A stretch of DNA of 64,000 nucleotides from Paramecium octaurelia (lineage: Eukaryota > Ciliophora > Oligohymenophorea > Peniculida > Parameciidae): NCBI GenBank assembly GCA_905182995.1, contig CAJJDP010000008.1:762506-826505 (forward strand). The letters run 5' to 3'. The notes under the pieces are model-generated. The model did no database searches, was not told where the DNA came from, and saw only the letters and a list, made by a program, of their open reading frames with translations. Shown here in pieces: positions 49,929-63,317 of this stretch (its first letter is position 1; every line of letters starts with the position of its first letter). Position numbers and translations under genes: made by a program.

Positions 49929-50416
49929 TAATATTACATGATTATATTACATAATTATTATTAAATCATAAAGAATTCGATTTTGAAAATATCAGTGACT
50001 TAATATAAATCTAGAAAGACATGTTTCTTAAATATTGTCTTCTAAATCTAAGTATTTAATAGGTGACTGCACCTTAAAAGGAATTATAGATTTAACTACC
50101 CCAGAATTATTTAGTTGAATAAGACTAAATTTATTCCTAAATATAACGCTGTTAATGATTGAAAAGGGTGAGATGGCCAACTAATAAAAATTGGATAGCA
50201 ATAGAATATATAATAAATATCAATTTAAAAATTATATTTATTAATTAGATGGATTCTTATTTTATAAAAATTGATACCAGTCTTAATTCTCATATAAGCG
50301 ACTTATGATGAATTCCTTAAGATACACTTTTTCTAAAATTGATATTTGTTTTGAAAATTGTAAGGTTTTATATCATCTGTAATTATTTTTATTCACTTAT
50401 TTAATATTATAGAAAA
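49929..50416. other. Intergenic
   Basis: 488 bp, AT-rich, between two plus-strand genes. Nothing recognised. Confidence 0.5.
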
Positions 50417-51900
50417 ATGGATGAGAAAATTAAAGATTCTTTTTTTGATGATCCTGAAACTACCACCTTCTGGATTAATAATAGTCTACCCAGTTAAGAT
50501 TAAATTTTACATTTGCAAGATTCTATGTACATCTAAAAAGATTAAGAGTTTCACAAATGCACTTTAGGTATTTAGTATCATTACTTACTTTATTTTAAAC
50601 AATAAGTAAATAGTAAACAATAACTAATAGACTGTTTAAAAATGGGTTAATTTGAACAATTCTACAATGGAATACATCAAACATTAAACTGCAGGAGTGG
50701 GAATTAGAATTTCAAAACATAAACAATACTTTGAGTTCTTCGGAGATGTTGAACCTTGGTATAATTATTTGAGATAATATTGTGTATAAAGAAATTTTTC
50801 CTAAAGTTACACTTTGTTAAAGAAGATAGGACAAGGAAATTTTGCAGAAGTAAATAATTTTCCTATTGTAGGTTTACAAGGCAACAAACAAATTGGATGG
50901 AGCTGAATATGCCATTAAGTGCTTCAGAAAGAGTAAATTGAAGGAGAAAATTGATAGATTATCAATGATCAAAGAAATATCAATCATGAAGAAAATATAA
51001 CATGAATCTGTCATTAAATTATACGAGGTTTTTGAAGGACCGGAATGTTTGTACTTGGTTTTGGAATATTTGAGAGGTGGAGAACTATATTAGTTTATCA
51101 AGAAGTCGCATCCCTTTTCAGAAGAGAAATGTTAAAAACTAATTTATAGAATATTGAAAGCTGTTCATTCAATACATGAAAAGGGTGTATTACATAGAGA
51201 TCTCAAACCTGAAAATATTATGCTAAGAAACAAAGATGATCTTGATAATATTTGTATAGGAGACTTTGGATTGGCAGATTATTATTCTCCAAATGGTTAA
51301 TATCTTTTCACTCGATGTGGAACTCCAGGGTATGTTGCACCAGAACTATTATAAGATAAGCTCTATGATTATAAAGTTGATATCTACAGTGTTGGAATAC
51401 TCATGTTTATTTTAATTGCAGGCAAATCCCCATTCGATGGAAAAGACTATGACGATGTGGTCATGAGAAATTACTATGCTAAAGTTAAATTTGAAGATTG
51501 TAAATTAAGCGAAGTTGGTATGCATCTCTTAAAAGGTTTAATGAACAAAAACCCAATCGAAAGATTAAGTGCTCAAGAAGCTTTAAATCATCAATGGTTT
51601 GCAAAAGAAAATTCAAATAAATGTTCTTAATTTAAAATTCGAAAATAAAATTATGTTCTTAAGAAATTGACTCATTGCGAATTATAAATCAAAAAGAATT
51701 CTACTCTTTCTACTTAGTTTAGTCCTTTAAGTTCAATATCAAGTCTTAGTCCTTATGGTATAACCAAATACAATCTGGATGACAGTCCAAAAAGTCCCAA
51801 TACACCAAGTGCATAGCATCCCAGTTTAGCATCCAAAATTACTGGAATGGGTTAATTAAGACCAGTTCGACGTTCTTAATTTACTTTAAAATAAATATGA
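50417..51900 (+). CDS. CAMK-like Ser/Thr kinase with N-terminal PH-like region
   Basis: 478 aa, introns 50606-50630 and 50850-50871. The PH-like region ([31 protein letters not shown]) is followed by a complete kinase domain: [51 protein letters not shown] and a proper C-lobe ([12 protein letters not shown]). The tail is Ser/Pro-rich ([22 protein letters not shown]). It should be active. It is the best-formed member of this architecture in the window. Confidence 0.9.
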
Positions 51901-52594
51901 TTTTAATAATGTTGTTTACAAATAATCATAAAATTGTTAATAGAAATTCTTCAATAATAATTGTATTATAAAGCACTCTAAAAAGAAAAGAAGAATTATA
52001 GAGGATATTAATAGTAAGCAAAGGTAAATATCAGAATTAAAGGAGATAATACTATTAAGAAAGTTTAAGAGAAAATTGAAGATCACACTGAGATAAATTA
52101 GAATAAGCCTTTTCTCCTTATAATCCACTTACTTTTCAAACTTATAATAAATATCTATTTAAAGAAATTAAAGAAGATGTATAAAAATATTAAATCTTCT
52201 TATTGATTATGTGAGCATACTTTTAAGTAATTTAAATTAATTTACTTATCAGTTCAACTAGAGAAGGCGCTCTGAATAATAAAAAGTCTAAATTTTAATC
52301 AGCAATTTCAGAGAATACAAGAAAATAGTAGTAAAAGTAAGATAATTCAAATAAACACTTATACAATAGTTGATATATGTAAATATCCATCTAACAAGTT
52401 CTAAATTACTCCTAATTATTAAATTTAAATTCCCTAATATATATGTTAGTCATTTTTTATTCAACTTATAAACACAATTTTAAATATTTAACTAAATTTA
52501 ACTTAAATTTTGTCAAGAGATCATTGAGTTTGGTTATTTTATTAGAAATCTATATGAGTCAGCCCAAAAGAATAACAATATAAAAATTTAATGA
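51901..52594 (+). other. Unresolved coding-like region
   Basis: 694 bp. Plus-strand stretches with a coding look occur in different frames: IKHSKKKRRIIEDIN, TIKKVQEKIEDHTEINQNK, FSPYNPLTFQTYNKYLFKEI and TREGALNNKKSKFQSAISEN. I could not join them with introns of normal length. It may be a small multi-exon gene or a remnant. Confidence 0.3.
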
Positions 52595-53694
52595 TCATGC
52601 TTCACTCTTTAATCTTTTTTCTTTCCCTTCACTCCAATAACTTTCATTTTGAACTCCATGTTTATCAATAAGGATTCCCTTTCCATGTTGTTTTCCATCC
52701 CTAAATTCTCCTTTATAGATTGTTCCATCAGCCCATTTGAATTCTCCTTCACCATGTTTCAGATCAAAACAGTAGTATCCCTTATATTCTCTTCCATCTG
52801 GCCAAATAAAATGACCTTTTCCATGCATTTTAAAATCTTTAAATTAGCCTTTGTAGTTTCTGCCATCCTAGAATTTCAACTCTCCAAACCCTGTAATAGA
52901 ATCATTTTCTAATTATCCAGTATAAATATCTCCATTGGGAAACTTGACTCTTCCCTATCCTTATTTCTTTCCTTAAAAGAAAGACCCTTCATATTCTTAA
53001 CCATCAACCAGAATTTCCTTTCCTTATCCATGCTAATATTTAGTTATCATTTACTTTTTAATCCTGTAACCACTCCCCTTCATATCTAGATCCATCAAAG
53101 TCATAAAAGACTCCATAACCATTTGACATATTGTTTTTCCAATCTCCCTCATACGCATTACCATTGGAGTGTATGATTCTCCCTCTGCCATTTGCTTAAT
53201 CAAACTTCCAATAGCCCTCGTAGATTGATCCATCAGCAAAATATTATTTCCCTCTACCATGTCTTAACCTGGATAACCACTAACCAACATATATATTGCC
53301 TTAATTTCTTTTGTGTTCCTAAAATTATGCTTAAATAATCTACATGTGCAACAAAGAATCTACACTCATTAAATTCTTGAGGAAGCTTTTTATCGAATTT
53401 GAATTTCCCAAGCTTATTTTAGGTAATTAAAACATTTTATTCAATATGTTTAGGTTCTTTGCTCTAAAACCAAGTATCCCCCGGTCTCTCTTTATCAGCT
53501 TCTTCCCTAATTTACGCTGCAACATTTTTTGCCTTTTTCTTTCTCATTGAAGATTAAATTTTGACAATTTCTTCTCGATGCTCTTCAAAGTTGATTTGTT
53601 GTGGAACTAAAGTGGGCATCACAATTGGTTCAAATTGTCTGTATTCTAAATTTTAGATCTCTCCTCCTTATTATTATGAACAGCAAGTGCCCAT
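52595..53694 (-). CDS. MORN-repeat protein with N-terminal lipidation signal
   Basis: 350 aa, introns 53319-53343 and 53033-53054. The N-terminus MGTCCSQQQGGE has Gly2 and Ser6 for myristoylation and two cysteines for palmitoylation. After about 130 residues, eight or so MORN repeats follow (HGRGKQYFADGSIYEGYW, GYGVFYDFDGSRYEGEW, GKGHFIWPDGREYKGYY and others). MORN proteins bind lipids or act as scaffolds at the cortex and basal bodies; with the lipid anchor a cortical membrane scaffold is likely. The introns restore repeat spacing. Confidence 0.88.
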
Positions 53695-54362
53695 GAATAA
53701 TTATTTATTTTAATAAATAAAGAATGGCAATGATACTTTATTTAATGTCACTCTTCATTTGCTCACTAAAATACTTAGTAATATTTAACATTATGTCTAA
53801 CATCACAATTTAGCTTCCTTGTTAAATAGTATTTAGAATGAGGACTTTAAATTCAATTTTAATTTACATTTTCTCTTTTAACATTGTTAACTTTGTTTAC
53901 TATGCTAATTTTAAGTTCATTTTATTATGTAAATGGGGAATTTTTTATTTTTTAAGAATATCTTTCATGGCTTTCTAAACAAATATGTATTCCAACCATT
54001 TTGCACTTTCAATGTGTAATTATTTTAATGCTAAAATAGATGAATTGTCTTTGTCATATATATACAATTACTTTAACCGAAATAAAGGTATTAACGTTCT
54101 TTTTACTAAGTTAGTTGAACATTTTAAGATATTAACTTAGTTATTTATTTAGACCCAAAAAAATCCACTATCATATTACTTCATTTTTGTGTAAAAATAG
54201 ATAAGATTTGTAATAATTTATATATGAAATTGAATCTATCATTATAAATTTGATTCAGCTATATATGCAACAATTATCACATCATCACCCGATCAATAGA
54301 TTTGTTAAAAAATAATTTTAAACTTAGAGATTAATTAAATATTAAATTAATAATAAATCAAG
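53695..54362. other. Intergenic
   Basis: 668 bp, AT-rich, upstream of the MORN gene. I see no coding signal, repeat or RNA. Confidence 0.5.
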
Positions 54363-55847
54363 TCACAAGTCATTTTACTTAAATACTTTATTTATTAATT
54401 TTAACTTGTTTTTTTTCTTAACTGTGGTAAGATGGCTGGAGAGGAGACATTAGGATTTGGGACTTGATGAGAGACTTTTTTCAGCAGATGTAGAAGCATC
54501 ACGATTTATAGGGGGAAGCTTAACTGAATTTTCCGAATTATCTAATTTTTCTCTTTCTGATTAACATGGAACAAATTTGCTCATTCTTCTAGGAAGTTAG
54601 GGAAATAACTATTTTGAGACAAAATTTTAAGAATTTCTTGGTTTTTGGAGAACTCTAAATATATCTAAACCCAATATCTTTTCACAAGTCAAACATTCAG
54701 TTTACTTTTTGTGTTTGTCTGTAAAAATCATTTCAAAAAATCTTTAAAGTGGAAGTGATAATTCCATATACTCTGTTTGAGTAATATATTGAAAATTCTT
54801 CATTAATAGTTCATCCACCACTTAATTCAAGTTATATACTTTTTTTGTAAAAACTGTCAACAAAATAGTACTCAAAGAATATATGTCCCTTTTTATACAC
54901 AGATTAACAATCCTTTCTTAATCTTAGTGATTATTTTAATTAAGACTGCAATTATTTTAAGGAATTTACATAGCCTTTCCGTAATTTATAAAACAAGCAG
55001 ATTATAAATCTTATGGATCTCTAAGTAAGATATTATCATATCTAATATCATTGTGATAAATATTATTTTTGTGAAGTGCAAATAAACTATTGAATAGAGA
55101 ATGCATGAATTTAATCATCTCTTATTCCTTAAAGTGATTATTTAGAATCTCTTCTTTTATTGTGCCTCCTTCTAATAATTCAGTTATTATATATATGTTT
55201 TATTCTCCTTCATGAATTTCTTCTAATTTTAACAAATTATCATGATCTATTTATCTTAAGATACTAATCTCATTCAAAAAGTAATCCTTCTCAAACTTAC
55301 TGCACCTTGCTAGTACTGATTTTTTTACTATTTTAGCAGCAAACATCTACCCACTTATGTTATGCTGAATTTTATAGACCTAATGATAAATTAGAAAATT
55401 TACAGATGATAAATTGCCACTACCAATTTTTTCTATTATTTGGTATTTCTTTTAAAACTCTTATTAGATCACGTACTTTTTAATATTTTCGACTAATTCT
55501 AAGCTAGTCCCATAAAATTCAGCTTGCTGACAATTTTTACTTATTCTAAAACCAAATTACTGATTTTTTTAATTCATGACAACCCTCAGATAAGTATTTT
55601 GAATGTGAATGAACTTAGCAGATTTCTAATTAATATTACGAGATCTAAATACTTCTTCAACAATTTTTAGATAATCTTCTGCCCAATGAATATTTATCTA
55701 GGTAACCCTGTTGATATATTTCATTTGAAAACTTCCTTGATCATGAAAATGCAAATTTTCATTCACTAATTGCGTAAATAGATGGTTTCCATCATTAAAA
55801 AATGTAGCTTTAGAATGATCAGATTGATATCCTCCATTTTGTTTCAT
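54363..55847 (-). CDS. Pseudokinase of the PH-like + CAMK family
   Basis: 486 aa, one intron (55380-55403, a multiple of three without TGA). The PH-like region (NIHWAEDYLKIVEEVF, FGFRISKNCQQAEFYG) precedes GSGNLSSVYKIQ and the ATP lysine in MFAAKIVKK. The catalytic loop is IYHNDIRYDNILL: Asp and the Mg-binding Asn are kept, Arg of HRD becomes Asn and the Lys becomes Arg. DFG is replaced by NYGKA, so the metal-binding Asp is missing, and no APE motif is visible. It is probably inactive or severely impaired. The Ser-rich tail contains KLPPINRDAST. Confidence 0.82.
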
Positions 55848-56885
55848 TAAAATATAATTAATTTGGATTCTATCGGCAGTAATACGCTAAATACGATAAT
55901 ATAAATAAATTAATATCAAGGGAGCAATTATTTCTTAATTTAACCAAAATTTGTACCTAAACATCTCAGTGTAAATAAATATTTTATACATCCCTTTTCT
56001 TACTGGTATTCTGATAATAATTATAAAATTGATCAAATAAACATATGTTATTTAAAACCGAATTATTATTAATCACAACATTATTAATAAATATATCAGA
56101 AAATATCAAGGTGAAATTTAAGTAATTTTTGTATATCATTTTAGTAATCCTCTTTGAAGAATTTAGCATAAAATTTATAATTTAGTATATGAAGTAAAAG
56201 AATTAATAGAAGATTAAATCATTATATTTTGAAGTGCAATGGTGATTAATTAACTCAAATAATTAAGTGAAGCTTAGATTAAATACCTTTATACTTAATG
56301 CATAATTGAAACTCTTGATATTACATTTTTTAAGGTCTAAAAAACTGTTTTCCTTAAAAAAGAGATTTCATTGAATAATTCTATTAGTCTGCTATCAATT
56401 TATTATTTTCATTATGAATAGTATATGCAATGTAGTCTCTGATATTAACAAATTGTTTTGATTACTATCTCCAACTATTAACTTAAGATTTAGAAATAAA
56501 TTTGGACAATAAAATAATTTAATTTTTAATCTTGTTGAGAATTGGCAAATTGATAAGTTTTGTGTAATTCTTATTTACAGATAATAAAATTAGATTTATA
56601 CATCTTATCTTCAAATTTTATCAGATGTTCTCCCTTTTTTATCCTAAAAATTGAGATAATAAACGGAATATTTACATTTAAGACCAAAGATAAAGTAGAA
56701 AGAATAAATATATGGTTCATCTAAATTTTTTGATTTTACCTCATTCTGATCCAAGTTTTATTGGATATTTGCATTAGTTATTTATTAGGTATTCACATTC
56801 TATTGTAATAAAATAATAATAAAACAAGATAGTGATAATATATAGTTTTCAAAAAGGATATAATTACAAAATAAATTATAAATAA
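55848..56885. other. Long intergenic region
   Basis: 1,038 bp of very AT-rich DNA with many short open frames, the longest about 60 codons on the minus strand near 56,100 (LNSSKRITKMIYKNYL). This is within chance expectation. It is the longest stretch without a supported gene in the window. Confidence 0.45.
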
Positions 56886-58343
56886 TCAGTTGAATTAAAG
56901 TCTGTTAGTAAAATGATTACTATCAGATTAATGTTTTTAATTAGTTAACATTGTTTTAGATTGTTATCTAGGGGTTTAAGAAATTAAATTGTATTTTTTT
57001 TATGACATTTAGGATAATTGGGGATTGGTTTCTTCAATGTTGGTTCTCTTACCTGATGTCAATTATTATGTATTCAAATGAGGTACAGTCTATTTAGTAG
57101 TAAGACTATATAGGATAGGCTGTTGTGTGATTGTCTGATCATAGGTATAACCATTAAATTAATCCTAAATTGATTGTCTTCTTAACAACTATCCGTTCAA
57201 TAGGTTAGACTCGTAACCTTCCTCTTCTTTCATATTTGCAAACTTGGCATCGAAATTATCATTATTAATCTAAGTACTACCTATACAAATACATTTATGG
57301 AGTATTGTGGAATAGCTGATTAATTAATATAACTATTCCAATCAATATCTCTAAACCATGGATGTGATTATACTTCCTCAGGACCATTAAATCCTAGTCT
57401 ATTCACAGGCTTTCTTTGCAAAGTTCTGTTGATAAAATCTGCTGCTTCTTCTGACCATCCTTCTGGTATCTAGTTCAATTTAACCAAGACTTATTTAGCC
57501 AATATTTAATCTCTAATTTCTTTTCTCGTTTTCCCTATGTAAGGTCTCTATATATTTAGAATTTAATTACTTTTCCCATCATACATTCGTAAGCTATAAC
57601 TCCAACAGCAAAATAATCAGAAGCTACTCCATGAGCTTGTCGACACATAACTTCTGGAGCCATATATCCAGGAGTTCCACTAGTGTCGTTGTCATTGTCA
57701 GGTTTCCAAATTCTGGCTATGCCCAAATCTGTTAACCTTAAATATCCTATTAATCTTTAGTATTTATTTCATACCATTTCTATCAAACACTAGGTTTTCT
57801 GGTTTAATATCTCTGTGCAAAACTGTGTTTGTATGCAGATAATCCAATGCTAGCAACAAACACGCTATAAAAAATTCTTTTAAATAATTTGTTAATCTAT
57901 ACTTGTCTATTTTTCATCGAACTTTCTTTGTTTGCATAGATGATACCTTAAGTCACCACCTTACATCAAATCCATTACCAAATATAAATTTTCTCTATCT
58001 TAAAACGCTGTATGCATATTTACTAAAAACCTATTTAGTGCAATTTTCTTACGGATGCCGTAAATTACTTAATAAATATCTTTCATTCATGACTGAACTA
58101 ACACTTTTCTTATTAATTATCCTAATAATCCTAGCATATCTTTACTTGCATTTATTCATTTCTTTGATCGCAAACTATTATTTCGACTTTTTATTCTCGG
58201 CCTTCCAAACTCTTCCGAAACCACCTCTGCCAATAACAAAAAGCAATGCAAAATCAGCCTTACAAGGCAGTACTGAAATTAATTGATTATTTACACAAAA
58301 CATCATCAAAATTTACATCTTTGCTGTTATTACAATTTCCCAT
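56886..58343 (-). CDS. AGC-like Ser/Thr kinase with N-myristoylation signal
   Basis: 429 aa with seven introns (58273-58294, 58122-58145, 58031-58052, 57877-57902, 57747-57774, 57548-57570, 57270-57292). The N-terminus MGNCNNSKDVNFDD suggests myristoylation and palmitoylation. The kinase core reads GRGGFGRVWKAE, FAIKEMNK, MDLMQGGDLRYHLC, LHRDIKPENLVF, TDLGIARIW (DLG for DFG) and GTPGYMAPEVM. The C-lobe ends SHPWFRDIDW, typical of AGC kinases. A 120-residue Gln/Asn/Thr-rich tail replaces the usual hydrophobic motif. It should be a membrane-attached active kinase. Confidence 0.88.
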
Positions 58344-58822
58344 TTTTACAATTATAATTAATACTTGTAGAAGAATTTAAGAAAATTATTTATTTTAAAT
58401 AATCGATCTATGAATCGAGAATAAGCAATTATTTAAATTTTTATAACCATAATGAGGGTTTTCTGTATTTTTTCATTAGAGATCCAAAAAAGTGTTAAGA
58501 ATGCTAAAAATAAAATGAAATGGGTAATTATAAGATCGAATTTCATACAAATTTGATTATTTAAGTGATTAAATTATTTTATTTTAATATGATACTTGAA
58601 TATGCTGTAATATATTTATCAATCAATAGCTAAATGAAGAGGATGATTATAAACGAATGACTAATATTACCAGGGGGTGTTAATAATTAGCATAATAATT
58701 GCCTTTTTATTCTAATTTCACAAACTCAAATCTAATTAGACAATGTAAATAAAGTTTTTACTATTTGAGTATTTTGTTGTTATCCATTTTAACAAGAGCC
58801 TGTAAAACTATTATTGTCAATA
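58344..58822. other. Intergenic, divergent promoter region
   Basis: 479 bp of AT-rich DNA between divergent genes. Nothing recognised. Confidence 0.5.
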
Positions 58823-61800
58823 ATGATGGATAGATTTCAGAATGTTGAATTTTTGAATAGTTTTTATAAAGGGTTACTAGAAATAGCATTGCTTTAAGAA
58901 TAGAGGGCTATGCTGAGTAGTAGATCGCCTGGGAGAGGCAGAAAAAGTTTTTCAAAGTACTTGAGCTATAATATTAGGAATATCAATTGGATAGTAAGGC
59001 TTGGCAAAAAATGTTATTGAAAATCTAGTAATTTCCAAACAATTTGCGGTTTCATTTTTAAAGCCAATGTTCCTATTGGTGCAACAACTAAGACAGTCTC
59101 TAGAGAGTAGAAGTGGAATCTTTATGACCTTTATTTTTAATACCAGAGACGAATAAGTAATAAAATTGGTTGTGGACAATTTTGAAGAGTGTAAAAGTGA
59201 GATCTTTGGAGCATGTACTTGGGTGAACAGAATTGATGAATAGATAGTTTAATGTAAACAGAAATATCCATTTTAGTTTTTTATTCGAATTAAATAATAA
59301 GGTCCTCAAATATTATTTAAGTGGATTAAGACGGTGTTGATGAACAATAAGAATCTTCTGAATCTTCAATTGAAATAGATCCAAATGAGGAAATATAAAA
59401 ATGGATTTGTTAGAAGAACATACCTATGGTGAATGAATAATTAGATTACTTTAGAAGTTTTGAATATTTGGACTTGATTTTCAAATATATTTTTGATCCT
59501 TGTCATTTCAGTGCAATACATGAATGGGTAAGTATTTCATTTTCTATTGTTTTAGGAACACCATTACGAAGATATTTAAATTAAACACACTTAAAATTCA
59601 AGGAAATTAAATTAAAATAAAGACATAGATAAATTATTATTACTTCGCTCATTGAAGACTATAAAAATACTTATGCATGAAAACAATTACCCAATCATTA
59701 CTAAACTTGTACCATAATTTCTATTTAAATTATGTAACTTTTATTTAATTATTAATTTAGTTCATTATATTTACGATTCCTTAAATGATTATGAGAGAAA
59801 CATTGATTTAAATTAGATTGCATTTATCTTAGACTTTCTATTACAGACAAATCCTCGACAATCTATATTGATGATAGTAGAATTTAATTTGATGTTTCAA
59901 TTGGTTTCCATTATATATAATGAAAATATAGCCATGCTTGTATAGAGTATCAATTTATCATTATAATTAAGAAATAATCTCGGATGAATATGATATGGGG
60001 AATTATGTGTTTGATCATCTTTGGTAATACTTAGATTGCACAAATTGGATTTCATATTTCCTTAGTATAGCCTTATCATTGCAAGTAGATACATTCAGAG
60101 CTAATAAAAATAATCAAAGTGATAAAACAGTTTAAATTGTTGGTTTGTTAAAACAATAGATAAATTATGACAGGTTAATTCATTAAGAAGAAATAAATGT
60201 GGATGAAAAGAAATTATTAACAGATTACTTAGGTTAGTTACAAGCAGGAAAGAACTACGTTTAGTTTTATAGTATGAATCAACTAAATTGGCATATGAAC
60301 TAAAATGTTAAAGAGAATATAACTGTAAGTGAATTATTGGGTAAAGACATAGACAACTTAATGCAATTTAGAACAGAGAGATAGATGTATTAATCAAAAG
60401 TTTAAATGTCAATAAGGGAAAAACTTTTTGTCCCTCAAATGACATAATAAGAAACAAAATTTATTAGAGGAAATAGTAAAAGGTAAATTAAGGAAACTTT
60501 ACAATAGAGGGATTTGACCAATAAATAAATTGCTCAAACTGTAAAATTGCTGCCAAGGTTGACTATTGGAAATCAAGAGTTATCAAAATGGATTAATACA
60601 GGAAAGAATTAGAATAATCTCAGTGTGGCAATGTCTCCTAAGAGAACGCCAAGAAGCTTTCAAATTAAAACTGAATAGAGCACTGATTTTTCTTCATTCT
60701 ATGAAGGTTTTTCAAGTGGAAGACTAAAAGGATTGTATCCCAGTCCTAAGATCTCGATTTAATCTAGTAGTTTTGAAAGAAAAGCTAAAAAATTTCAATC
60801 AGATGTGAAACTTCTACCAACTTGCATATCTATTTTAAAGTAAATAATACAGAGCATCTTCTAAAACATGATGAGTCTTACATCATAGAATAAAAAATAA
60901 GCATAACGATTAAAAATTGAATAAGACAGCATTTTACCATCCTTTTTAAATAAGGAAATGTTGAGTTAGTTATTCAGAGTTTATTTATATGACATAAATA
61001 ATTAGGACAAATCGATATCAGATACATCTTGTGAGTGTGGTTTGATTATAAATGAAATTTATTTAAATTGCAAATAGCATTCAGAACTTCACTAATATAA
61101 ATCTCTTTTAAAGTCTTGCTTTTATGAAATTGGAGATTATATTTGTAAGGTAGTAGTTAAATTGCACGATTCTGAATAACCATAAAAATTTAAAAGGCAT
61201 TTGCTAACATCTACACTCTAAGAAGGTTTGATCCTATTTGGGGAACAATAAGACACCCCTAAGAATGTTTTTGGTATCTTAAATGAGACTGTCCTACATT
61301 TACTGATAATTTGGTTCTTTGACAGTGATTAAGCTAACGCCTATTAGTAAACATTTGTGAAGTATTTACATTTATTATATTTAGGTTATTTACCATAATA
61401 TTTTCAAGAGCCCCTCAGTATTTGTTGGGGATAATCCTTTTTAAACTTGGATTGATTAGTTCTTTGTAAAATGCTTACTTTAATTTCTTTATAAATAGTG
61501 TAAAATTTACAACAGGAGCTGAAAGTCTTTTTTTTTATGTTAGTGTAATGATATATGCGATTAAACGTTCTTTGCTAACGAGAAAAATTGAATCTATCTT
61601 AAGTAACTTAGAACCTTTGAGTTCATGGAAACAATTCAAGGAAGTGGAAATAGATAATAACTCAAAATTTGTATAGCACATTGAATGCATATTGTAAGAG
61701 CATGATGGAAAAACTCCAAGATAAATTATAAAAAAGAAAACAATTACAATTCACTCTAAAAACGTTATGTAAAGTCGAAGATCATAGTTATAAATGCAGT

Positions 61801-61935
61801 TTCAAAATAAGTAATTATATTAATAAAGTTAGGTTTACTATGCAATAAGCAACAAACGATATTGTAAATTTGATGAGAGTAAAGGACAAATTACTTCATA
61901 ATAAGAAAATTATGCCTTCATAAAATAATTAATGA
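58823..61935 (+). CDS. Large unknown protein (about 1,000 aa), 5' exon unresolved
   Basis: The body from about 58,970 to 61,935 is well supported with introns 59254-59276, 59528-59555, 59947-59971, 61362-61384 and 61811-61832. The first piece from ATG 58823 reads LLQEQRAMLSSRSPGRGRKS and needs a one-base frame change to reach GLAKNVIENLVISKQFA; I found no clean intron there. Later parts are alpha-helical (LLLLRSLKTIKILMHENN, NPRQSILMIVEFNLMFQL), then a charged, Ser-rich linker (SPKRTPRSFQIKTEQS) and a C-terminal helical region. The helical repeats recall phosphatase-regulatory (SAPS/HEAT) proteins, but no motif settles it. It ends 17 bp from the convergent ADSS gene. Confidence 0.65.
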
Positions 61936-61952
61936 TTTTATTTATTTTAAAC

Positions 61953-63294
<1,342 letters not shown>

Positions 63295-63317
63295 TTAAAT
63301 ATTATATTATTATTAAA

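Noticed and set aside
57903..58286. Hydrophobic plus-strand open frame of 127 codons
   Set aside because: It is the antisense shadow of the AGC-like kinase, which has intact catalytic motifs and seven introns.
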